This document shows positions 47,861 to 58,362 of a stretch of 64,000 nt of DNA, one piece after another; position 1 is the stretch's first letter; each line of letters begins with the position of its first letter. Origin of the DNA: Symsagittifera roscoffensis (taxonomy: Eukaryota; Xenacoelomorpha; Acoela; Convolutidae). The position numbers and the translations under genes were made by a program. Location: the NCBI RefSeq assembly GCF_963678635.1, contig NC_087067.1, positions 45,081,629 to 45,145,628 on the forward strand, read 5' to 3'. The notes under the pieces are model-generated. The model was not told the DNA's origin, made no database searches, and saw nothing but the letters and a program-made list of their open reading frames with translations.

Positions 47861-49424
47861 GAGAATTCGAAAAGAACGTCCTAACTCCTGATTGAATAGC
47901 CAGTCAGGACGACAGCCGTCACCGCGTTCAAGTCGAGCCTAGAGTTGGAGTGAGCCAAAAGTTGCCACTCGAGTCAAAACGATTTTTGAAATTGGCCGAT
48001 GCGTGGCGGACAAAGAGCCTTAAGGCAGTAGCAGATCTCGTTCGAGCTACTAGCGTCTAGGTGCAGTACAATCGGAATCTCCCACTGGAACGTGGCAGGC
48101 TAAACTGAAAGAATTAGCAAGCAGGCACTCGGATTTCGACAACACTTTCAAATCTGGACTGACGAAGAAAACTATTCGACTCTAGGATCACGTCAATGAT
48201 TCTACGATTACGATTCTATAATCACGATTGTCTCAGAGCTCTCGCAGCGTCAAAGAGTTAATGTCGCTCAGAATAGAAGACGGCCCACGAAAACATTTAA
48301 ATCGAAAAAACTTTTGTTAGAAAAACCTAAGCGGTTAATATATTCCACACAATTATTGATAGGCATCCGGAACACCTTTGTTCAAAACTGCGCTGTTCAA
48401 GATTACCCGTATCTAAGATAGCTCCAACATCCAGTAGTGGTTGACCTCCCAGTGAGGGCCCTGCAACGGAACTTTTCCAGGCTGACACTCATTTCCGCGA
48501 ATCGAATATGGTTCCTCAGATGCCAAATATATCTTCACAATCTTTTTCAGTGACGTTCTTCAAAGAACCATCGTTGGCTGATCGCGTGGTCAGTTAAGGC
48601 CCCAATATAACCTCGACTCCTCTCCAGCACGTTCAAGACCCCCTTTGTCGCCAGCCGACACTCAAGAAACGGTTATACCCGACATAGTAGGGCCGTTTGT
48701 GGCATAAAGATTCCTAATCCTACTCCGGCTGCAACCTCCCAGCCAACAACGTCCGGTAACAGATGGAATACGCGCAGCTTCGCGCAGTAGGAAGATGACG
48801 CAGTTCATCGGTGATCCTCTTAGCCATTCAGTGAAGGCAATAGACGAGAACATTGGCGAACAGACGCCCAAATTGTTGTCAGACACACCATTATCACGCA
48901 AGAAGATCGAGCTAAACCACCAATTTCATATCTGATGACTCGAGATAAGGTGACGCCATTCAAGTAAACCAGACTGGAAGAAGACCCTCAGCCAGATCAT
49001 TAATTGAAAACTTAGAAAACTCTCCTAAAATTTAAAACTTTTCTCTACTCCGATGTTGCATGTCGTCATTTTTTCTAGTACTGGTGCTTATTAGTTTTTG
49101 CAACCAGAATCAACATTTTCCCCAGCTATTCTATATCGCAATTTAGTTGTCGCTGAAATTGATAGCATACTTCCCCAATTCGGTTTCAATTTATTTATCG
49201 ACTCAGCCTTCAGGCTGTTGCTCTATTTTTTTCCTCATACTTTGCCATAATTTCGTTCACCTACCTCTTTTAATAAAGAAAAATATATATTGGTTATTCG
49301 ATACCAATCTGATCAAATTTTAACTTCTTTTGCATCTATTTATCTACTATTAATTTACATTATCATTTTAACTATCTAGATTTCGAGTTTGAATTCTGCT
49401 TGTAACGTTAACAATAGATTTTTG
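47861..49424 (+). other. Pol C-terminal remnants and non-coding DNA
   Basis: GC-richer, stop-filled sequence to about 48960 is probably the integrase C-terminus and tail of family 2. From about 49000 it becomes AT-rich with no feature I can name. Confidence 0.4.
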
Positions 49425-49799
49425 TTCCGACTTTCGATACGAAAGTAACGGAATATTTGTGCTCGGGGTGCGTAAGCGGAGAGTTAATCCGTCTTAAAAT
49501 CGTTCCAATTTGGTTGAAAGAAGCTTATTTGCCACAATTGATTTGTTACAAGGAGCTAAATCTATCTTTTTGTACTTTAAATGGCGTGTGGGGTTATGAT
49601 TTTCATAAAAAATTTCAAATTTAAAGAAAATTTTATTTTTATTTTATTACATTTAGTTTTTTGTTTTTACTGCTCCATAAAGCCTTAAAATGTTATTACT
49701 GCTCCATAAAACCTTAAAAGGCAGTCGGAAAATTCAGGGCTTCGCCCTAATACGAGCAGTTTTGTTATGTTTATGTTCAAAATGGAGTATTGAATTCTT

Positions 49800-50285
49800 A
49801 TTTTCAAATTTTCTACCTTGTCTAAAATATGCTATAAATTTGTGTTTAGAATAATCAGTGCTAACAACCTCTGCAAAAATGACTGTGCTAATTGGAGATG
49901 AAAAAAATGGCATAAGCAGATTTGAACAGTTTTCCAAAGTAACTACAGTCATCAAAGGTTATTTTTAAATTTGATTCAATATAGCGCAAACTTTTACCTA
50001 TAGCTGATTCTTTTATAGATAAATAGTAAATTTAAAATTTGAATACCTTTGCTGTTTTAATTCAAGCTTTTTGCTTGAATGGGTAAATTCACAAAATATG
50101 CGTTCATATGGTAGAATGAAAGCTTGCTTTTTTCAATTTAGGTAGATTCATTTTCGTCTTTTTGCAAAATTTTTCTTAAAAAACTTTTTTTAATATTATT
50201 TGACGCTGTTCATCTCTTGTCAGTTTTAAAACAAGCCCTGCCTACCAATAAAAAAAAAGTCGTTTTAATTTTTTTATTGCAATTT
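49800..50285 (+). repeat. 3' LTR-like sequence of Gypsy family 2
   Basis: Diverged copy of the sequence that precedes gag at 42700-43138. Shared patches include TTTGATTCAATATAGCGCAA (about 49971) and, near 50100, TATGGTAGAATGAAAG. Its location after the integrase relic fits a 3' LTR. Confidence 0.5.
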
Positions 50286-50290
50286 GATAA

Positions 50291-51106
50291 TTTAAGCACT
50301 TCGTTGATTTTATGGAGATTTTAATTTATCATTGCTGAAAACCTTTACAGTTTACTGTTGCCATAAGCATGTCATCCATGTCACCTTTTCATTGATGAAT
50401 TTAATGTTTATTTAGAAAAAATTTGTTTTTTTTCCGGTCTCAGTTCTGATTGAATACGGGTCTTTTCTGTTATACGGCCCAAAACTCATCTTCTTGTTAT
50501 GTTGAAAATTGCATCATAGGTCTCTCTCTCATCTGATAGATTGAAATTAAGTACAACCATTAAAAGCAAAAGAAATCAAGACTTTTTTTATTAAGAACAC
50601 AAGCTCAATGAAAAATTTGTCAGTTTTGGGCCGTTCTACATAAAAGACGGGACAAATCTTTGCTAAAATTGAAGCTTTTTTTACATTTTCGTTTGTAATT
50701 TAAGCACTTCGTCGATTTTATGGAGATTTGAATTTATCATTGCTGAAAACATCTACAGTTTACTGTTGCCATTAGCATGTCATCTATGTCACCTTTTCAT
50801 TGATGAATTTAATGTTTATTTAGACAAAATTTGTTTTTTTTCCGGTCTCAGTTCTGATTGAATACGGGTCTTTTTTATATACGGCCCAAAACTCATCTTC
50901 TTGTTATCTTGAAAATTGCATCATAGGGCTCTCATCTGATTGATTGAAATTATGTACAACCATTAAAAGCAAAAGAAATCAAGACTTTTTTATTAAGAAC
51001 ACAAGCTCAATGAAAAATTTGTCAATTTTGGGCCGTTCTACATAAAAGACGGGACAAATCTTTGCTAAAATATTGAAGCTTTTTTTACATTTTCGTTTGT
51101 AATTTC
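50291..51106 (+). repeat. 408-bp tandem duplication
   Basis: TTTAAGCACTTCG occurs at 50291 and 50699, and the two units are nearly identical. Each unit contains an inverted pair about 26 bp long (first unit: 50461-50486 and 50622-50647, around CGGCCCAAAACT / AGTTTTGGGCCG). Confidence 0.9.
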
Positions 51107-51642
51107 GAAATTGAGATATGATGTGAATAATGTATAATTAGGGAGCTTCATGGTTTGTCTTCGTGTCTTCCTATATTTAATTCAAAACAAAACATAACTG
51201 CTCGTGTCATTGCGAAATCATGAACGTTCCGAGTATGCTTTATTTTCTATGGAGTAAATTAAAACAGAAAATTTGATGAAACGTAAAAAAACGAAAATGT
51301 TTCTTTCAACTATCCCCCCACACGCTATGTAAAGTACAAAATGATATGTTTTAAATATATCAAAATATCATATAGACTAAAGAGTATACCTCAATTCTAT
51401 TTGGAACTATTTCTAAAACGGATTAAACCTCCGCTTACGCGTTAATAGCATCAAATGTATCGCGCGTTACTTGTCCCAAATTGGCTAAATTGGCAATGTT
51501 TAAACCTCCCTGACTTCACAGGACACCAGTATCTTGAGTGATAAAAAAATTGTCAAAAATTGCTAGTTAAAAAGTAGAAATTTGATTAGAAAAAAAATCA
51601 CCCCGAGCACAAAGTTTCCGTCGCTATCTTCGGAAATCGGAA

Positions 51643-52320
51643 TATTTAGAATCCAAGCTGATCAAAACTTTTGCTTATATCTCATGTCTGCTTTTGAAAA
51701 AAATAAAAACACAATAAAAATCAACCAGGTTATTTTTCAAATTTTGATTCGATAGTTTAAATATAGTATGAACTCAACTGAAAGATGACGGTTTATGTAT
51801 CCACCTCATTACTATCTACACCACACACTGTTTCTTTGACATAATTTAGCTTTCAATATTATTGCTATTGTTTTTCAATTTTTTTTGGATTGCTCTGAAA
51901 AGTATTTTCGATGACTTTCCTGTGCTGCGGTTCTTCGAGGAAGCTCGAATCAATGGTTTGTTTTGAAGAACAAAAATTTTCATACCAAAATTTACGTGAT
52001 AACTAATGTTTTTTACATTACCCCACATTGCTCAAATACGCACAATTTTCATGAACTCTACCAATTGAAAACTTCAAAATTGCTTACGAAAAACGCTTCC
52101 CATTGACTTTCATAGAAAAGATTTTTTGCCAGGTTTTTTGCAAATTTTTCAGTTATACGGTTTTTTCTTTAAATATTTTTGTAAAATTCTTGTCTCCAAG
52201 TCAGATTTTTTTCAATTAGTACCACCCGTACTGAAACTAGGAGTTAATTTCAAATCTGATTGTTGCAATTAAAACAAATTTTCATTCTGAAACATTCTTG
52301 TGGCATTTCTTTTCCCACCG
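51643..52320. other. AT-rich DNA, nothing recognised
   Basis: Short frames only on both strands; no repeat or motif stood out. Confidence 0.5.
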
Positions 52321-52324
52321 TACA

Positions 52325-52560
52325 TGTCTGAACCAGACATGCACCGGTCATGATAATTCTAAAACTAGTCAGATCTGGAGTCATATATCACAGATCTGAA
52401 GCCTGGATCAGGCATGGTCATACCCGGACCAGACATGGTCATGCCTGAAATTACCTGATCTTACCTGGACTAAACATGGTCATGCTTAAAAATAATTGAT
52501 CATACTTGAGCCAGACCTGGTCATACCTGACAACACACGGTCATACCTAGATTAAAAATG
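52325..52560. repeat. Degenerate minisatellite (GGTCATGCCTGAACC-like)
   Basis: Imperfect units of roughly 20-30 bp repeat CATGGTCAT, CCTGGACC and CAGACATG motifs. The array is old and irregular. Its reverse complement matches the younger array at 52803-52912. Confidence 0.75.
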
Positions 52561-52802
52561 ATCAGTCGAAGAAGAGAAGATACTAGGTGGGAGATAAAAG
52601 AGCTTGGTAAAGATGATCTTCAACTTTAAAACAATGATCATAACAAAACTTCGTTATTAAGAAATGAATAAAATGAATGAACTATCTTTTACATTGTAAA
52701 ATTAAAAACAGAATTGCGCAGTTATAGTTCTCGGCTTGAAAACAACATGCTGTACAGATTTTTCCTTATTCAAGATAGTCGCGTTAGCTTAATTCAGTTC
52801 TA

Positions 52803-52912
52803 GTCATGTCTGTTTCAGGTAGAGTCATGTCTGACACAAGCATAGTCATGTCTGACTCGGATAGAGTCATGTCTGACTCAGGAGTGTTCATGTCTGACTT
52901 AAGTATGATCAT
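52803..52912. repeat. 21-bp minisatellite, 5 units
   Basis: GTCATGTCTG-type starts occur at 52803, 52824, 52845, 52866 and 52887, 21 bp apart. The plus-strand frame 52806-53024 is a seven-residue repeat (VMSDSDR type) created by the period and is not convincing as a gene. Confidence 0.92.
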
Positions 52913-53003
52913 GCCTATCTCATCTTTAATTATTAATTTTTTAAATTGCAATCTTTGCAACTGTGATCACTTAAAAGTCAAATACACGAGTTGGCCAACA
53001 TTT

Positions 53004-53118
53004 CTTATCAAACAATTTTCATAAACGAGAGCCTTCTTGTCATACAATTCCAGACGTACAGAAAATTATATGAAGTATCTGAAAAACTTTTTGCCATTTA
53101 TGAAAATTGTTTGATAAG
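53004..53118. repeat. Perfect 22-bp inverted repeat
   Basis: Arms 53004-53025 and 53097-53118 (beginning CTTATCAAACAATTTTC) are exact reverse complements 71 bp apart. No gene lies between, so they could be ends of a tiny miniature element or a hairpin. Confidence 0.9.
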
Positions 53119-54540
53119 TATTTTCTCATAAACCAATAAACTGAATGGTCTTAGAGCTGTCTTTCACAAATGATATAACCAAAAAAAACTATCAAATTTT
53201 GGCAAAATTTATTAACGATGAATTATTTATAATTTCATTTTTTAATTATCGGACATTGATCAAGGCATACATAAACATGCCATACAAAAGAAATGGGAGT
53301 TTTCAGCGTTTTTGAAAAAAGTTGTTACGTGAAAAGGAAAAAATACATAAGTGTATCCAAGACTACGTTATGTACATATAAAATTAAATGTAGTATGCAA
53401 AAAAATTCTGGAAACTGTTTTTTGAGTACAAAATTCAATTTGTGGTTGAAAAAACCAAAAACAAAAAAATTTGAGGCAATTTCAAAATTGTTTGAGAAGC
53501 ATTTCTTCATGCACTTGATGTGTGGAATTGTATGATAAGCGTTTTCGGTGTATGGATTCAACCCGGATATGCAGAGCTGGTAAAATGGTAGCATTTGGAA
53601 ATTGAATGATCAGACGTGAAATTATTGGAAACATTCGGTACGGGCGGGCACTTGTTCCAAGTTAACCATGTAAGCTGATATTCTCATATACAAGCGACCT
53701 TTAAATAACAATTTAAAACTTGAATAGAATGCACTTAATCAATCAAGGAAACCCCCGTTGACCATTCAAACTAATTTGTTCTAATAGCAATTTTTTTGAA
53801 GTTTTCATTTTTGTGAAACTCAAAACTATCTTATTTTTAAAATACAATTGAAAGTAGTTCTACAGTTTTAATCCTTATGAAAAGCTAACAAAAGAAAATC
53901 ATTGCATTAGTTTGATTACCAGTTTTTCTAGACCCTGTTCAAAAATTGAGATGAAAATCAAACAATGCTTTCTTTTTGGCCGTTAATTTTAATTCTGATT
54001 GTATTTCATGTTCATGTCTATGGTCAAAAAATCATTGAACGCTGAGATAACTTTTGATATAATAACATGCTTTTGATCAGTCATACTTCATATGAATTGG
54101 ACAAACATGTACGATGCGTACTTTTTTACACCCATTTTTTGAAGTTTTTTTGACCATAATTTATGTTCATGCTAATGGTAAAAATTGATTGTTAATTGAG
54201 ATAGCTTATGGTTTAAGTTGTCTTTGCTGAAACGCACTGCAACGATGACGTAATTTTTGGATAGTGCATGATTAATTGAAAAAAATTCTTGATACTGAAC
54301 ATACTTCGAAGTCAAGAGTAAATTATGAAACAAAAGATGATTGATTTGCTTGAATTTGATTAGAATGAAATAGTCTTTATTAGAATGAAGTTTTGATTAA
54401 TCATCATGCTGACAACTTCTAATTCGTTTCGGAATCTGACTTCTCGTCAGATATAAAATCGCCAATAACCGTTTCCCAATTCTTACATACAATATACAAT
54501 TAATAAATAAAAACAATTTAAAACTTGAGGCTATTGAGTT
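53119..54540. other. AT-rich DNA without recognisable gene
   Basis: Open frames of 80-90 codons at 53293-53535 (plus) and 53325-53594 (minus) overlap antiparallel, so at most one could be real; neither has a domain. A weak diverged direct repeat (CATGTTCATG context) lies at about 54005 and 54165. Confidence 0.4.
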
Positions 54541-55574
54541 AGGACCGAGTTGGTTAACTCATAGAGTAATTTCGGATAGGGTACACCGTCTGCTCGTCAC
54601 GCTATCTTATTTTCGGCCGGATAGATTCGTGCAACTTCTTAGTCTAATACCGATCCTAATCTTACTCTTATACTATCTAGTCTCAGGTTGTTTAACTAGT
54701 CTCTGCTAGGCTCAATAGATCTAGGGTATACTGGTTTATTGCGGCTGCTGAAGTGCTCGGGAGAGTCCAACTAATTTCTAAGTTAAATTCAAATCTCTCT
54801 GGTGCTGAAATTACAAGTAACTTCAGCACTTACAAATAAGTGGGTTGTTAGTTAGATGGATCATGATTGGTTAATATTAAATACTTTACATTGGTAAAAT
54901 ATCTAATTTATCCAATCATAAAATGTAGTTTAGATCAGGTTCCACCCATCCGGGTTTTACAGAGTTTTTTAGAATAGTTCTTCTGCAATTCGAAGGATGG
55001 ATGATGGACGTTGGTTTTTGGCGAACATCATTTTCTTCCGTTTCCTCTTTGTTAAAGAAGTTCCAGGAAGCTGGAGTTAGAGACATAAGACGTTGTGTCT
55101 TCTAGTGACAACGACTAAGTCTTTGCAACAAACTCAAATCTGATTTCAGAATGGTTGGCTATGTCAGGTTTTTCTGTTCTGCGTGGAGAACTTCTTTTGT
55201 GTCTGATCTAGTTTGGGAATGGCGTGGAGATTGTGCGTGGAGGGGATGCCTGGTTACTCGGATCTGTACGTATACTTGAACATCGAGGTGGTCATTGGTC
55301 TAGTTCAATGAAGTCCTTTTCTGCGAAGTCAAGTCGTACTCTAAATCCTTTGAGTTGTGATTGTGAGTGGCATATCGATTGTGGTTGGCCATTCTTTCTC
55401 GAGTGTAGTGGGGTCGTTTTGTCTTTAGATGTTCGTCCTTGGTGTTGTATTCTGATCTATGTATTGCATAATGTAATTTACATTTTATAAAACATTTATT
55501 AGTTTAATATTTTTTAATTATGATTTTAGTTAGTTGTTTTCACAAAAGCTTTTTGTTTTAGTTCGGTTATTTTG

Positions 55575-55602
55575 AAGAGTTACTCACACTTGAGTAGCTC
55601 TT
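55575..55602. promoter_or_regulatory. 12-bp hairpin with 4-nt loop
   Basis: AAGAGTTACTCA and TGAGTAGCTCTT pair over 12 positions (one T-G wobble) around the loop CACT. Its place in the untranslated end of the retroelement makes an RNA role possible, such as packaging, poly(A) control or export. There is no direct evidence. Confidence 0.6.
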
Positions 55603-55663
55603 ATTAAAAATAGAGGTGTGGTCACAAAGCGTGGATGTAGCGCGGTGGGTTAGGCCGGCTATA

Positions 55664-55703
55664 GAGCATGCTCAGGACGTCCTTCCTGGTGGGTTAGGCC
55701 AGG
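55664..55703. promoter_or_regulatory. Cluster of three adjacent palindromes
   Basis: GAGCATGCTC (55664-55673) and AGGACGTCCT (55674-55683) are perfect 10-bp palindromes placed end to end. A CCTGG/CCAGG hairpin (55685-55703) follows. The phrase GGTGGGTTAGGCC occurs twice, at about 55644 and 55688. Possible dimeric protein-binding sites or RNA structure in the LTR. Confidence 0.55.
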
Positions 55704-56228
55704 AGTGGGAGTATGATTTCATGCGGTTTTTGTGAGGGGTCCTGTTATGTGACAACGTTTTATGTTGGGTTTGTTGTGGTTTTTCTTATGTCTTGTTGGT
55801 TATGTCCTTTTTCCAAAAAGCAAATTGTTCGTGGTATGGGTTTGTCTTTCGACTTTTTTGTGTTTTATTATTTCTTTCTTAGACTTTATAATAGTCTTCA
55901 AAAGAATAAATTATCCAGTTTTAAACTGGGTTAATCCGGTTTGGGTACCGTTGGTTTCCTTTTCTTAGTCATGCTGTTATTCTATGATTTGTGGTATTTA
56001 GTAAGCTGCGTTGGTTAGTTTTGTTTAGTATATGATTCCTTTCCAACCGGGTTAAAGGAAAGTTGGAAACATGTTATTATATGTTAGAGTTGTTGAGTGT
56101 GAAAACTTGAAACTGAAATTCATTATTTTAAACAATTCTTCGTGGGCGAGCTGTGCGAGTGTGGATAGAATTTCTGTGCGAATGAATGAGAATATCAAAA
56201 GGTTAGTACTGCATTTGCATTTTATTAA

Positions 56229-56344
56229 TTTACTGCATAGAATTTGGAAATTTACTGCTAGTTATGGGGGAATTTTAAGTTACAAATTTTCATCATAATT
56301 AGATTTACTGCTTGTGGGGAAAATTTTAGAAATGAATTTACTGC
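56229..56344 (-). promoter_or_regulatory. Four copies of GCAGTAAA downstream of the last ORF
   Basis: The plus strand has TTTACTGC at 56229, 56251, 56304 and 56337; a related AGTACTGC lies at 56206. On the element's sense strand this is GCAGTAAA. Repeated octamers in the non-coding part of a retroelement can be binding sites, as with the insulator sites in the Drosophila gypsy leader. Confidence 0.5.
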
Positions 56345-56556
56345 ATTGGTATTAAATTTATAAATTTATAAGTGTAAGAGATTAATAGAATTTGTGAAAT
56401 TTGTTTGATGAAATTTGCGATTTTTATTTGTCTTTTGTGGTTTTTGTAGGTGATTGTCGGATGAAAGCTAAAAATCTAAAGAAAACATGGATAAAGAATG
56501 GTGAGTTTTTAATATTTTAATTAGTTAGTAATATTCATTTAATTCATACTTACCTG

Positions 56557-58362
56557 TTAGTCGTCGGGGAAAAAACCGTGGGGGAAGATGTCGTGAATTA
56601 GTTCTGAAGTTGTTAGTAGTTTAGCTAAGATGCGGATTATATTTTTAGTCTGAAGCAGTGGCCAAAGCAATTGAAGTGCCTTAATAGTGGTTAGTTCTTC
56701 AGTGCCAACTGCAAACTCATAAGGTGTGTTTTGGATTAGATTATATAATTTGTGATTGAATTTAGTGTTGTGGATGAATTCTAAAATTGGGATTTCTATG
56801 GGTTGTACAAACTCGTGCGGGATAAGGAAGGGTCGGGATTCTTCGGCGTTGAAGGTCTTGGTGATGGGACAGAAGATGTACATTTGGGTTATGGGGTCAT
56901 AATTGCGAAGAATACCATGAAGGTTAGTATCTTTAATGCAATATGTGAAATTTAGGAAAAATGGTGAAGTGTATTTGGAATTAATGAATTGAAAACGATG
57001 GTGTGGTTGTCTAGAGGGTGTGTGTAGGTCAAAGTGATTTTGGATGAAGCGATAATAACTATATGTGTGGGTTTGTTTAGTGCGCAACATAATATCGTGT
57101 GAGCAGTGTAAATCTCTTTCGTGTGGTGCAAGGAAATGAAAGGTTAGTGAAAATATTTGGAAGCGTTCTTTAAAACTTTCGTATGCTTGTGTGTCTGTTA
57201 GTGCTTCTGAAATAATGTGATCAAACTTTCGGTCGAAGATGTTTAGTGTAAATATATATGGTGTCTTGATGAAAAATTTCTCGGTAATTTGTGGATTAGC
57301 GAAGCGATCGTCGTCTAAGAATTGATCTTGGTTAGCTCTGATGATGTTGTGATCATAGTATTCGAGTGTATATTCGTTAGCTCTAGGTGCAGTGTGTGTT
57401 TTTAGTGATTTTTTATATCCAACGTAAGTAAATTGTCTAGCGGTTAGTGGTGTAGTGAGTCGATATAGCATGTCCGTATTTCGCTCTATATCGATGTGAG
57501 TGTTAGATAAAGGTAAGCAAAGAGGGTTAGTAAAATGATAATATGAGGTCCAAGAGAGAGTGGGCATTAAAACGTATTCATCTACAAAGTTGCGTGTTTC
57601 GTTAGTGTCGTGGGGGGTGTTTAAGGTGTATTGTGGGAATGAGGGTAAGGTGATGGCTAAAAATTCTTTTGTGTTAGTATGCTTGGGGTGGTTGATGTAT
57701 TCACGGGCTGTTCCTGGTTTTGCTGGGAAAGGATGGTTGGGGAACTTTCTTTTAAAAGTGCGGTAAGCTCTATTAGTGTTGAGTGAAGATTCAGTTGATG
57801 TGGATGATGGTGCTAATGATTCAGTATAATTTGAAGAGGTTGTAGGGGTAGGGGGGTTGGATGAATTTATTGTGGAGGAGATTTGGTTTATGGTTGGGGT
57901 ATTAAGGTGGTAGGGTTGTTGTTGAAGGGTAATAAAATTATCTAGCTCTGGGGAGATTCGGGGGGTGTCTGGAGAATGAGATGATTGGTCAGAATGGTAT
58001 GAGGAGTAGGTTGGAGTAACTTGGGAAGCATAAGAGGGTGTGGGAGTGATTGGGTCAGGGTTATTGGATAATATGGGTTGAAAAGGGGGCTGAGAAAAAT
58101 TAGAAGAGTTATGAAAATTATTGGATGGGGATGGTTCTGAGTCGGCAAATTCATCGGGGGTTTCAATATTCGGGTTATTGAGTTGTGAGATGGAATATAA
58201 AACTGAGATGTGTGAATTAGTGTCGGAATTCATGCCTGATGTTACATTACTAGATGGAAAATCGGGTGGCGGAAAAGCAAAAAGTGGTATTATTGGGATT
58301 GGAGAGGTAAGATTGGTTGGGTGGGAATTTGATCGGTGTAGTGATCCAAGTTGGCGGCTCAT
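56557..58362 (-). CDS. 601-aa protein of unknown function, downstream of env
   Basis: Intact frame whose ATG overlaps the stop of the upstream envelope gene (ATGA, 58362-58359). Residues 1-195 are rich in Ser, Thr, Pro and Asn and probably disordered. A basic patch follows at about 200-215. Residues about 220-601 look folded, rich in Phe, Tyr, His and Asn, with few Cys (282, 420, 475, 498). There is no signal peptide or clear membrane segment, so it is probably cytoplasmic or nuclear. I recognise no family. A splice-acceptor-like TTTTTTTAG ends at 58369, just before the ATG, and a consensus donor (CAG then GTAAGTATG) starts right after the stop (56554/56553). Expression from a spliced RNA or by reinitiation are both possible. 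By position it could be a regulatory accessory protein. Confidence 0.8.
   Translation of the reverse strand: MSRQLGSLHRSNSHPTNLTSPIPIIPLFAFPPPDFPSSNVTSGMNSDTNSHISVLYSISQLNNPNIETPDEFADSEPSPSNNFHNSSNFSQPPFQPILSNNPDPITPTPSYASQVTPTYSSYHSDQSSHSPDTPRISPELDNFITLQQQPYHLNTPTINQISSTINSSNPPTPTTSSNYTESLAPSSTSTESSLNTNRAYRTFKRKFPNHPFPAKPGTAREYINHPKHTNTKEFLAITLPSFPQYTLNTPHDTNETRNFVDEYVLMPTLSWTSYYHFTNPLCLPLSNTHIDIERNTDMLYRLTTPLTARQFTYVGYKKSLKTHTAPRANEYTLEYYDHNIIRANQDQFLDDDRFANPQITEKFFIKTPYIFTLNIFDRKFDHIISEALTDTQAYESFKERFQIFSLTFHFLAPHERDLHCSHDIMLRTKQTHTYSYYRFIQNHFDLHTPSRQPHHRFQFINSKYTSPFFLNFTYCIKDTNLHGILRNYDPITQMYIFCPITKTFNAEESRPFLIPHEFVQPIEIPILEFIHNTKFNHKLYNLIQNTPYEFAVGTEELTTIKALQLLWPLLQTKNIIRILAKLLTTSELIHDIFPHGFFPDD

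Larger units (their letters stand above)
42700..50290 (+). mobile_element. Decayed Ty3/Gypsy element, family 2
   Basis: On the plus strand the order is LTR-like sequence (42700-43138), gag relic, RT, RNase H, integrase, then a second LTR-like sequence (49800-50285). Every coding part has many stops and frameshifts. It is the longest copy of the family whose 5' part is also in D1 and D2, and it is unrelated to the minus-strand element at 1-9.5 kb. Confidence 0.7.
49425..51642. mobile_element. Candidate long-TIR (foldback-like) DNA element
   Basis: Left end (from TTCCGA at 49425) and right end (to TCGGAA at 51642) are inverted relative to each other. GTGCTCGGGGTG (left, about 49460) pairs with CACCCCGAGCAC (right, 51599-51610). 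CGTAAGCGGAG pairs with CTCCGCTTACG. TTTTGTACTTTA with GCGTGTGGGG (about 49570-49593) pairs with the 51320-51345 region. The right arm carries about 150 bp missing from the left. No transposase frame lies inside; instead there are LTR-like sequence and a 408-bp tandem repeat. Confidence 0.6.
54541..56556 (-). other. 3' non-coding region, probably including the 3' LTR
   Basis: No domain in any frame. It holds hairpins at 54799-54826 (GTGCTGAA / TTCAGCAC) and 55575-55602, a palindrome cluster (55664-55703), inverted CCAAT-like motifs near 54870-54920 and a run of TTTACTGC motifs (56229-56344). LTR ends could not be fixed because the 5' LTR is outside the window. Confidence 0.45.

Noticed and set aside
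52806-53024. 72-aa ORF with repeated VMSDSDR-type units
   Set aside because: Same reason: 21-bp period keeps the frame open; tail has no feature.
53293-53594. Overlapping antiparallel ORFs of 80 and 89 codons
   Set aside because: No recognisable domain on either strand and composition is that of the AT-rich background.
56451-56501. Plus-strand 51-nt mini-exon between a good acceptor (TTTTTGTAG) and donor (GTGAG)
   Set aside because: No neighbouring plus-strand exon was recognised and it lies in the non-coding end of a minus-strand element; splice-like motifs are common in AT-rich DNA.
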